Of a stretch of 64,000 nt of DNA, positions 43,651 through 50,526 are shown piece by piece (positions within the stretch are counted from its first letter, which is position 1; every line of letters begins with the position of its first letter). The position numbers and the translations under genes were made by a program. This stretch comes from Myceligenerans crystallogenes (GTDB lineage Bacteria; Actinomycetota; Actinomycetes; Actinomycetales; Cellulomonadaceae). The notes under the pieces were generated by a model. That model did not search any database and was not told the origin of the DNA. It was given only the letters and a program-made list of their open reading frames with translations. The stretch is taken from NCBI RefSeq assembly GCF_039529775.1, contig NZ_BAAANL010000001.1, forward strand, positions 682,001 through 746,000. Direction: 5' to 3'.

Positions 43651-44331
43651 ATGTCAGCGAAGTCATCGTCCCCCGCCCAGGCCGGCCACGACCTGGATGT
43701 CCTCGAAGAACTCGGCCGCGCCCGCGTCGTGCCCGTCGTCGTCGTCGACGACGAGACGCAGGGTCTCGGCGTCGCGAAGGCCCTGTCCGACGGCGGGCTG
43801 CCGGTCGCCGAGGTCACCTTCCGCACGGCCGGCGCCCGGGCCGCCATCGCGGCGATCGCCGCGGAGCACCCGGACCTGCTGCTCGGCGCGGGCACCGTCG
43901 TGACCCCGCAGCAGGTCGACGAGGCCGTCGCCGCGGGCGCGAAGTACCTCGTGTCGCCGGGCACCAGCGCGAGCGTCGTGCGGGCCGCCCAGGCCGCCGG
44001 CATCCCGATCCTGCCGGGCGTCGCCTCGGCGTCGGACATCATGGCCGCGCTCGACCTGGGCGTGACGACCGTGAAGCTGTTCCCGGCGGGCGTCGTCGGC
44101 GGACCGGCCGCGATCAAGGCGCTGTCGGCGCCGTTCGGCCAGGTGCGCTTCGTCCCCACCGGCGGCGTGAGCGCCGCCAACCTCCCCGAGTACCTCGGCC
44201 TGCCGTCCGTGCTGGCCGTGGGCGGTTCCTGGATGGTCGAGAAGAAGCTCGTCGTCGCGGGCGACTTCGCCGAGATCACCCGCCGGACCGCTGAGGCCGT
44301 TTCCATCGCCGCGCGTCCCGAAGGAGCCTGA
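43651..44331 (+). CDS. eda: KDPG/KHG aldolase
   Basis: 226 residues from ATG 43651. TIM-barrel class I aldolase: VAEVTFRTAGARAAI contains the catalytic Glu, GAGTVVTPQQVDEAVAAGAKYLVSPG the phosphate/carboxylate-binding region, and TVKLFPAGVVGG the Schiff-base Lys. Cleaves 2-keto-3-deoxy-6-phosphogluconate to pyruvate and glyceraldehyde-3-phosphate. The kinase making that substrate follows 3 bp later, so this is a two-gene pathway unit for uronate or gluconate breakdown. The ~330-bp region before it (from 43318) holds no gene I can support and no clear promoter. Confidence 0.93.
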   Translation: MSAKSSSPAQAGHDLDVLEELGRARVVPVVVVDDETQGLGVAKALSDGGLPVAEVTFRTAGARAAIAAIAAEHPDLLLGAGTVVTPQQVDEAVAAGAKYLVSPGTSASVVRAAQAAGIPILPGVASASDIMAALDLGVTTVKLFPAGVVGGPAAIKALSAPFGQVRFVPTGGVSAANLPEYLGLPSVLAVGGSWMVEKKLVVAGDFAEITRRTAEAVSIAARPEGA

Positions 44332-44334
44332 GCC

Positions 44335-45441
44335 ATGAGCAACCCGTCCCTGTCCGTCCGCCCCGCCGCCGAGTGCCGGTACGACGTCGTCGCCCTCGGC
44401 GAGGTGATGCTGCGCCTCGACCCGGGCGACCGCCGCGTGCGCAACGCGCGCCAGTTCTCCGTGTGGGAGGGCGGCGGCGAGTACAACGTCGCCCGCGGCC
44501 TGCGCCGCTGCTTCGGGCTGCGCGGCGCGATCGTGACGGCGCTGGCCCGCAACGACGTCGGCAGCCTCGTCGAGGACCTCATGCTGACCGGCGGCCTCGA
44601 CACCTCGTGGGTGCAGTGGCGCGACTACGACGGCATCGGCCGCGAGGTGCGCAACGGCCTGAACTTCACCGAGCGCGGCTTCGGCGTGCGGGGCGCGCTG
44701 GGCGTGAGCGACCGCGGCAACACCGCGGTCTCCCAGATGAAGCCCGACGACGTCGACTGGGAGGCGCTGTTCTCCTCCGGCGTGCGCTGGCTGCACACGG
44801 GCGGCATCTTCGCGGCCCTGTCGGAATCCGCGGCCGACGTCGCGGAGGCCGCGATGGCGACGGCCCGCGAGCACGGCACGATCGTGTCCTACGACCTCAA
44901 CTACCGGCCCTCCCTGTGGAAGGGCATCGGCGGGGTGGAGCGGGCGCGCGAGGTGAACCGGCGCCTGGCGAAGCACGTGGACGTGATGATCGGCAACGAG
45001 GAGGACTTCACCGCGTCGCTCGGCTTCGAGGTCGAGGGCGTGGACGAGAGCCTGACGGACCTGAACACCGGCGCGTTCCGCGCCATGATCGAGCGCGCGT
45101 CGGCCGAGTACGAGAACTTCCAGGTCATCGCGACGACGCTGCGCGGCGTGAAGACCGCGACGATCAACGACTGGGGCGCTATCGCCTGGTCCCGCGCCGA
45201 GGGCTTCGCCGAGGCGACCCACCGCCCGGACCTGGAGATCTTCGACCGCGTGGGCGGCGGCGACTCCTTCGCCTCGGGCCTGGCCTACGGGCTGATGGAA
45301 CTGGGCTCCCTGGAGCAGGCGGTCAACTACGGCGCCGCCCACGGCGCCCTGGCCATGACCACCCCCGGCGACACCACCACCGCGACCCTCGCCGAGGTCG
45401 CCAAGCTGGCAGGCGGCGGCAGCGCCCGCGTGGACCGCTGA
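44335..45441 (+). CDS. kdgK: 2-keto-3-deoxygluconate kinase (PfkB family)
   Basis: 368 residues; AAGGAG before the ATG, 3 bp after eda. PfkB features: VALGEVMLRLDPGDRRVR at the start, GGGEYNVARGLRR (sugar-binding Gly block), YDLNYRPSLWKG in mid-protein, and the C-terminal signature DRVGGGDSFASGLAYGL containing the catalytic Asp. Phosphorylates 2-keto-3-deoxygluconate for the adjacent aldolase. Assignment rests on the eda pairing as well as sequence; another sugar acid is possible. Confidence 0.9.
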   Translation: MSNPSLSVRPAAECRYDVVALGEVMLRLDPGDRRVRNARQFSVWEGGGEYNVARGLRRCFGLRGAIVTALARNDVGSLVEDLMLTGGLDTSWVQWRDYDGIGREVRNGLNFTERGFGVRGALGVSDRGNTAVSQMKPDDVDWEALFSSGVRWLHTGGIFAALSESAADVAEAAMATAREHGTIVSYDLNYRPSLWKGIGGVERAREVNRRLAKHVDVMIGNEEDFTASLGFEVEGVDESLTDLNTGAFRAMIERASAEYENFQVIATTLRGVKTATINDWGAIAWSRAEGFAEATHRPDLEIFDRVGGGDSFASGLAYGLMELGSLEQAVNYGAAHGALAMTTPGDTTTATLAEVAKLAGGGSARVDR

Positions 45442-45450
45442 CCTGGCCCC

Positions 45451-45571
45451 CGCCGAACCGTCACCTTTCTCGCCACCCCCGCCGAATCGTCGCTTGTCTC
45501 GGTTCCATTCTGTCCCGGTGCGACCGGGCGACGGTTCGGCGCAAGATGTGGGAACAGGTGGCGGTTCGGTG
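45451..45571. repeat. Four related GCCGAACCGTC motifs in inverted arrangement
   Basis: CGCCGAACCGTCACC (45451) and CGCCGAATCGTCGC (45480) face GCGACGGTTCGGCG (45528) and GGTGGCGGTTCGGTG (45557). The middle two can pair as a 14-bp stem with one wobble. It lies in the 135-bp convergent gap after kdgK and may be a bidirectional terminator or a degraded repeat element. Confidence 0.6.
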
Positions 45572-45576
45572 TGTCG

Positions 45577-45894
45577 TCAGGTGACGTCGGCCGGGTCCGG
45601 CTGCGCGGTCAGGAGCGTCTTGAGCTCCGCGACGGCCTCGTGGATCGACTCCTGATGAGCTTCCAGGCGTTCGATGATCCCGCTCGTGAGGATCCGTTCG
45701 CCGTCCGGGGTCACGGTGGCGACGTCCGTGCGATCGACGAGATGCACCCCCGTTGCCTCCTCCAGTGCCGTCAGTTCGCGGCGCAGCTTGCGGTCCGAGA
45801 TGAACATGCGGCCGGCCGCGGCTCGGAACCCTGGGGTCTCGTGTAGTGCTTTGAGGCATCTCAGCTGGACGAGGAGTGTTTCGGCCTCGCTCAT
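45577..45894 (-). CDS. Stand-alone LysR-type winged helix protein
   Basis: 105 residues. Residues ~8-68 (LRCLKALHETPGFRAAAGRMFISDRKLRRELTALEEATGVHLVDRT) follow the LysR N-terminal helix-turn-helix, including the scaffold ending in a VTPDGERIL-like segment. The effector-binding domain of LysR regulators (another ~200 residues) is absent; only a short Glu/Leu-rich helix (RLEAHQESIHEAVAELKTLL) follows, which could dimerise. Either a small DNA-binding protein in its own right or a truncated regulator. It sits at the edge of a lower-GC, transposon-marked patch. Confidence 0.65.
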   Translation of the reverse strand: MSEAETLLVQLRCLKALHETPGFRAAAGRMFISDRKLRRELTALEEATGVHLVDRTDVATVTPDGERILTSGIIERLEAHQESIHEAVAELKTLLTAQPDPADVT

Positions 45895-46036
45895 GACGGT
45901 TTTGTCCCCCTGGTCTCGTGCCCGGATCGCCTGCGTGGAGGCGGTCGCTCGTGTCAGAAAAGACGGCCATCGGGCGAAATACCGCTTTGGCCCCGGTGAA
46001 CCTGGTTATTATGTACCACAAGCGAAAGTAGTTGGG

Positions 46037-46585
46037 ATGGCGTCCGAGAATTTTCGCAAGAAGCACAAGCATATCTTCCTGGCGCCCGAAGACGAAGCGG
46101 GGCTCGAAGCTGCTATCTATGATGCCTGGCCGGGTGTGCGGCTGATCGACACAGCGACGCATTATGGAAAAATTGTTCCGGAGATTAATGCTCCGCTTGA
46201 TGGGAAGGTGGCAGGTATTTGGAATCCTGACATTTTCCCAACGCTAGCGGTACGTACGCGGGAAGATGGATCTTCGTGGACCGACGATCCGCATTCACTT
46301 ATCCTGTGGGGTGGCTGCAGGCCTAAGTCAACTGATGGGATTCGGGTTGGCTGGTGGTCCACGTTCCCAAGCCTCGGGTCCGCGCAAGCTGAGGTCGATT
46401 TTCGCATATTTGTCGATAGCTGCTGGCGAATCATGATGCGGTTGACTCATGGAGGAGTTGTTGCGCACACAAAATCGGGTATTAAGGAACTTGGGAGGTA
46501 CAGGATTGGCGAGGTGGCGAGAGAGCGAGCCTTGGCGGGCGAACTTGCGTTGTGGGATATGCGGGCCCGTCTTGAAGCTTCTTAG
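46037..46585 (+). CDS. Unknown protein in lower-GC patch
   Basis: 182 residues from ATG 46037 (MASENFRKKHKHIFLAPEDE), with only a weak Shine-Dalgarno. Base composition and codon use differ clearly from neighbours: AT-ending codons such as AAA, ATT and TTT are common, suggesting recent transfer. I recognise no domain. A Trp-rich middle (LILWGGCRPK, IRVGWWSTFPS) and no signal or membrane helix are visible. Its TAG stop overlaps the 3-bp duplication made by an inserted IS, but the codon would read TAG with or without it, so the gene is intact. Function unknown. Confidence 0.6.
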   Translation: MASENFRKKHKHIFLAPEDEAGLEAAIYDAWPGVRLIDTATHYGKIVPEINAPLDGKVAGIWNPDIFPTLAVRTREDGSSWTDDPHSLILWGGCRPKSTDGIRVGWWSTFPSLGSAQAEVDFRIFVDSCWRIMMRLTHGGVVAHTKSGIKELGRYRIGEVARERALAGELALWDMRARLEAS

Positions 46586-47110
46586 ACCTCGTTTCAGAAT
46601 GACCGTCCGGGGAGTTTGCGTCAGCAGATGATGGCGCAGGCCAGGTGCATGAGGCCGAGGTGGAGGTCGGCGCGGATCTCGTAGCGGGTGCGTAGTCGTT
46701 TGAACTGGTGGAGCCGGGCGAAGCCGCGTTCGACGACCCAGCGTTTCTTGCCCAGGCCGGAGCCGTGAGCGGGGCCAGGACCGCCTCGTGCAGTCGCGGC
46801 CACACGCCCGCCTCGGTCCACTTGGCCAGCCGGCGCCAGCAGGTCACACCCGAGACGCCAAGTTCCCGGGCCGGGACCTGCCGCCAGCCGACACCGTGCC
46901 GCAGCACGAACATGATCCCGGCCAGCGCCGCCCGGTCATCGGCTCGCCGCCGCCCGTGATGCCGGTACGGACGCGGCTTCGGCGCCGGCACCAACGGCGC
47001 GACCTGTTCCCACAGCAGGTCAGGAACCAAATCCTCGATCACGAGCCCACAGCCTGCCCGAACCAGCCAGCCCGGCATAGCGGACACGGCAGCCATTCTA
47101 AAACGAGGTC
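46585..47110 (-). mobile_element. Internally deleted IS5-family insertion sequence
   Basis: About 526 bp bounded by near-perfect inverted repeats: GACCTCGTTTCAGAATG at the left and the complement of CATTCTAAAACGAGGTC at the right (one mismatch over 17). The element is flanked by direct TTA triplets (46582-46584 and 47111-47113), a 3-bp target duplication as in IS5 subgroups. A complete element would be ~850 bp, so about 300 bp of the middle are missing. Transposition would need a helper transposase. Confidence 0.85.
46621..47096 (-). pseudogene. IS5-type transposase, central catalytic part deleted and frame broken
   Basis: From 47096 downward the N-terminal DUF4096 region is intact for ~115 residues (LVPDLLWEQVAPLVPAPK, LAGIMFVLRHGVGWRQVP). 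It then joins, in another frame, the family's C-terminal segment KRWVVERGFARLHQFKRL...RADLHLGLMHLACAII ending at 46621. The DDE catalytic core between these parts is absent. Non-functional. Confidence 0.85.
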
Positions 47111-47370
47111 TTAGAGCGTCACTCGGTTCGCGAGCCGCGGTATGGGATCGCTATCTCTGTGACCAATAGTCGAATGCAATCGACTGGCGGAAGTAGGGGG
47201 TGTCTAAGTGAATGGGCGGGCTGGAATGGTGATAGATATTGGTGCGCATCCGGTTCCGGACGGCTTCCTGATGGAACTTTTCGGGAGTTTTTATCGAGGC
47301 ACTTGCTGACGGGAACGAGGGGCGGGTTGTTAGAGTATTCCCGGGGTGAAGGAAATTGTCGGGAAACGGA

Positions 47371-47625
47371 ATGGGCAGACAGGAATGCAAATCAGATTGG
47401 GTCTTGAGCGAAGGAATCGCGCGAACTATTGAAGAGTTGGTGCAACTGAGGCCTGGCGCCCGAGCTGTTATCCCCGCGGGCGATTTCGAAGAAATATGGA
47501 CCGAGGCTACTACTGTTGGATGGCCTCCTCTTCTTCCGGAAGAAGAGGGTTGGAGAGCCCGGCGGATTTCAGACCATGAGGTTTTCTCGCCCGCGAAGCG
47601 TCGAGGCCAGTCCTCAAGAGAGCCG
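47371..47625 (+). other. Doubtful ORF fragment in lower-GC patch
   Basis: Between the IS5-type element (ends 47110) and the ISAs1 remnant (from 47631) the DNA keeps the lower GC of the patch. The best reading frame begins at ATG 47371 (MGRQECKSDWVLSEGIARTIEELVQL...PLLPEEEGWRARR) and runs without a stop into the transposase remnant, so it may be the front of a gene broken by that insertion. 47111-47370 holds no convincing frame. No family recognised. Confidence 0.3.
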
Positions 47626-47630
47626 CTGCG

Positions 47631-47945
47631 GTGTCTTCATTCTTCCCTATCGTTGCCTCGCTCGGGGACCCGTTGGCGGCTGAGCTGCTGGTTCGTGAGG
47701 ATGCCGCGTGCCTGCTGGCTGCACTGGAGGCAGTGCCGGATCCGCGTGATCCGCGTGGGGGTGAGGTTCGAGTTGCCGGTCGTGCTCGGTTTGGTGGTGT
47801 TCGCGGCGTGCTGCGGGGCGACCTCGTTCGTCGAGGTCGGTGAGGTCGCGGCCGATCTGGAACCGGTGGTCCTGGCGGGGTTCAGGTGCACGCGCCGGAC
47901 GCCGTCCGCGGCGACGTTCCGCCGCCTGACCGGGACTGAAACGCT
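47631..47945 (+). pseudogene. Remnant of an ISAs1-family transposase N-terminus
   Basis: Starting at GTG 47631 the frame reads SSFFPIVASLGDPL...LLAALEAVPDPRDPRG, the typical ISAs1 opening. After about 47765 the match continues in a different frame: FELPVVLGLVVFAACCGATSF, EVGEVAADLEPVVL and TPSAATFRRL. One frameshift and loss of the rest (normally ~350 residues) show it is dead. About 160 bp of unrecognisable sequence follow before the next gene. Confidence 0.7.
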
Positions 47946-48105
47946 GACCGCTGGACGACGCGTGACGGGCCGTAGCCGGTCAGGCGCGGACATGCGTGTG
48001 CGAACTGCTCGACCTCGTCCGGTCTCGTGGTGCCCGGCGAGTTCGTCGGGCACCACGAGACATACTCCTCCGCCGGTGGGATCCGGCGCGTTCACGGATC
48101 GGAGG

Positions 48106-49551
48106 TCAGTACTGTTGTTGTGACTGCGGGTTCAGTGCCGTCAGGTTCTTCCGTGCGGTGCTGTCGATCGTGGAGTCGAACCTGAAGGTCTCGAAGCCGC
48201 GTGACGTGTCGCTGGAGTAGACGTACCCGTTGTAGTAGTAGGAGGACCAGGTGCCGAGGTCGCTGAGGCCGGCGCCGCGGTCGTACCAGGCGATTTCCTT
48301 GGGGTTGTTCGAGTCGCTGAAGTTGAACGCGGAGATGCCGCCCTGGTACCAGGACTGGACCATGATGTCCTTGCCGGGGATCGGGACGAGCGAGCCGTTG
48401 TGGGCGACGCAGTTCTCGTCGGCCGTGTTGATCCGCGGGATCTTGTAGTACGACTTGAACTTGAGCGTGCGGTCCACGATGTTGTAGATGCCGTTGCCGC
48501 CCTGTTCGGGGCGGAAGTCGCCGGTGCACGTCGCGGCGAGGCCGCCGCCGAGTTCGTCGGTGAACACGACCTTGGTGCCGGCGTTGTTGAACGTCGCGGA
48601 GTGCCAGAACGCGAAGTTGGTCGTGTCCCGCACGCGGCTGATGACGGTGGGGTTCGCGCGGTTCGAGATGTCCATGAGGATGCCGTCACCCATGCAGGCG
48701 CCGGCGGCCAGGTCGAACTTCGCGTAGGTGGTGATGTCGTGGCAGCCGGAGGTCGACTTGTAGCTGTCCACGCCGTCGGGGGACGTGTAGCCGCCGTTCG
48801 GGAACAGGATCGGCTTCGACACGACCCTGGCCGCGGTCAGGTCGCTCTTGGGGATCTTCACGACGGAGATCTTGTCGTGCGGCCGCTTGCAGTTCGCCAG
48901 GGAGTCGTTCGGGAAGTACGACGAAACGTACACGAAGACGCTCAGCCCGTCCTTGGACGGCGCGAGGGAGTTGGTGTGCGAGCCGCACTGCGTGGCCACC
49001 GCCTTGCTGTACCTGGGGTGTGTGGGGTCGGAGATGTTCCAGACCCGGATGCCCTCCCAGTAGCTGGTCCCCGACGTCGAGGCCTCGCTGCTGCACGAGC
49101 TGTTCGTGCGGCGCGAGTCCGTGGACGTGACCAGGATGTTCCCGTAGATCGACACGTCGTTCTGCGAACCGGGGCAATAGACCTGCGTCACCTGACGCGG
49201 GGCCGACGGCGTCGACAGGTCGAAGACCGTGAACCCGTCGTAGTTGCCGACGAACGCATATTTGCCCTTGAACGCGATGTCCGAGCCGACATCCGTGAGC
49301 GCGCCGTTCCTGGCAACGGTGCTCTTGCGCGACAACCTGTAGTGCCCGACCTCGCCCGGCGGGACGTCCGCCGTCACGGCGGCCTCGGCGTCGGCCGACA
49401 GCGTCGTCGACGTCGATGCCCTTCCGGAACCGTCACCGGGCGTCGCCGTCGAAGCCGGTGCCACTGCGGTCAGGGCGACTGCCGCCAGGGTGAGTGACAG
49501 TGCCGCTCCTGCAGCACCCCTGAGCGAACTCTTTCGGGTAATTGGACGCAT
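48106..49551 (-). CDS. Secreted LVIVD-repeat beta-propeller protein
   Basis: 481 residues. ATG 49551 is chosen because AAGGAGG lies 10 bases upstream; a GTG 9 bp earlier would almost touch it. A signal peptide (GAALSLTLAAVALTAVAPAST) precedes repeats typical of LVIVD proteins: DIAFKGKYAFVGNYDGFTVFDLS, GIRVWNISDPTHPRYSKAV, DGILMDISNRANPTVISRV and GGISAFNFSDSNNPKEIAWY. Several Cys suggest disulfides. Exported, function unknown. It is divergent from a DUF305 lipoprotein 153 bp away; these two families often adjoin in actinobacteria as far as I recall. Confidence 0.88.
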   Translation of the reverse strand: MRPITRKSSLRGAAGAALSLTLAAVALTAVAPASTATPGDGSGRASTSTTLSADAEAAVTADVPPGEVGHYRLSRKSTVARNGALTDVGSDIAFKGKYAFVGNYDGFTVFDLSTPSAPRQVTQVYCPGSQNDVSIYGNILVTSTDSRRTNSSCSSEASTSGTSYWEGIRVWNISDPTHPRYSKAVATQCGSHTNSLAPSKDGLSVFVYVSSYFPNDSLANCKRPHDKISVVKIPKSDLTAARVVSKPILFPNGGYTSPDGVDSYKSTSGCHDITTYAKFDLAAGACMGDGILMDISNRANPTVISRVRDTTNFAFWHSATFNNAGTKVVFTDELGGGLAATCTGDFRPEQGGNGIYNIVDRTLKFKSYYKIPRINTADENCVAHNGSLVPIPGKDIMVQSWYQGGISAFNFSDSNNPKEIAWYDRGAGLSDLGTWSSYYYNGYVYSSDTSRGFETFRFDSTIDSTARKNLTALNPQSQQQY

Positions 49552-49704
49552 ACGCGCCACACCTCCTTGCTAGGGTCGCTCGGAAGTCTCGCGAGCTGAG
49601 GGGTTTTAGTCCAGCGGCTTCGACCAACCTTTACTCGTCACTGACTCAATTGGTGCGGCGGATTCTGCCGCACCAGGAATCACGAACTTCCCTTGGAGCA
49701 ATCG

Positions 49705-50448
49705 ATGGAGTATTTCCGCAGTTCAGCCGTCTCTCGGGGCCGACGGCGGCCGTGGCGGGCCCGGGCGGTCGGGTACGGCGTGCTCGTGGTCGCACTGGGC
49801 GCGGTGGCGTCGGGCTGCACTCCCGAGGACGAGCCGGAGGCCGTGTCGACACCGTCGTCCGTCGTGCTGAAGCCCGGCAAGCCGGGGGAGGAGGCCGAGG
49901 TCGTCGCTCCCGAGGACTTCGAGGGTGTGCCGGCCGAGGACGACTGGAACGAGGCCGACGCCGGGTTCGTGACCGGCATGACCCGCCATCACGACCAGGC
50001 CGTGACGATGACGGCATGGGTCCCGGAACGCTCCGCGTCCGAGCAGGTCAAGGCCCTGGCTGATCGTATGAACAACATGCAGGAGGCCGAGATCGGCTTG
50101 ATGTCGGACTGGCTCACCGAGCGCGACCAGCCGGTCCCGGCCCTCGCCGACGGCGGCGACGGCGGTGACGGCACGGGGCCGCGGGTGCCCGACGACGCCC
50201 ACGAGCACGACCTCATGCCGGGCATGCTCACCGAAGCCGAGATGACCGAACTGGAGGCGGCGTCGGGCAAGGAGTTCGACCGGCTGTTCTTGGAGGGGAT
50301 GATCAAGCACCACGAGGGCGCGATCACGATGTGCACGGACATCATGACGACGGGCGTCGACCAGAAGATCCAGGAACTCGCGGCCAACATCGGCGTCGAC
50401 CAGGCCGCGGAGATCGATCGTATGAAAGACCTCCTGGACGCCCTCTGA
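49705..50448 (+). CDS. DUF305 family lipoprotein
   Basis: 247 residues; ATG 49705 with TTGGAG six bases upstream (an in-frame TTG at 49693 is less likely). A signal peptide with lipobox VASGC anchors it outside the membrane. Two DUF305 repeats of the ferritin-like helical fold carry the His-His signatures: GMTRHHDQAVTMTAW and GMIKHHEGAITMCTDI. His/Asp-rich loop DDAHEHDLMPGML between them. DUF305 proteins are suspected metal (copper) binders; no substrate is proven here. Confidence 0.9.
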   Translation: MEYFRSSAVSRGRRRPWRARAVGYGVLVVALGAVASGCTPEDEPEAVSTPSSVVLKPGKPGEEAEVVAPEDFEGVPAEDDWNEADAGFVTGMTRHHDQAVTMTAWVPERSASEQVKALADRMNNMQEAEIGLMSDWLTERDQPVPALADGGDGGDGTGPRVPDDAHEHDLMPGMLTEAEMTELEAASGKEFDRLFLEGMIKHHEGAITMCTDIMTTGVDQKIQELAANIGVDQAAEIDRMKDLLDAL

Positions 50449-50526
50449 TCCGGGATCCGCGAGAAGTTCGTCCGGGCGGTCCGGCAGCGGGAAGCGCCCC
50501 TTCTGCCGGACCGCCAGAGCCTGTCT

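Noticed and set aside
47159..47407. Small gene just after the IS5-type element
   Set aside because: No Shine-Dalgarno, Ser/Gly/Arg-rich composition, and it overlaps equally plausible frames on both strands; not supportable.
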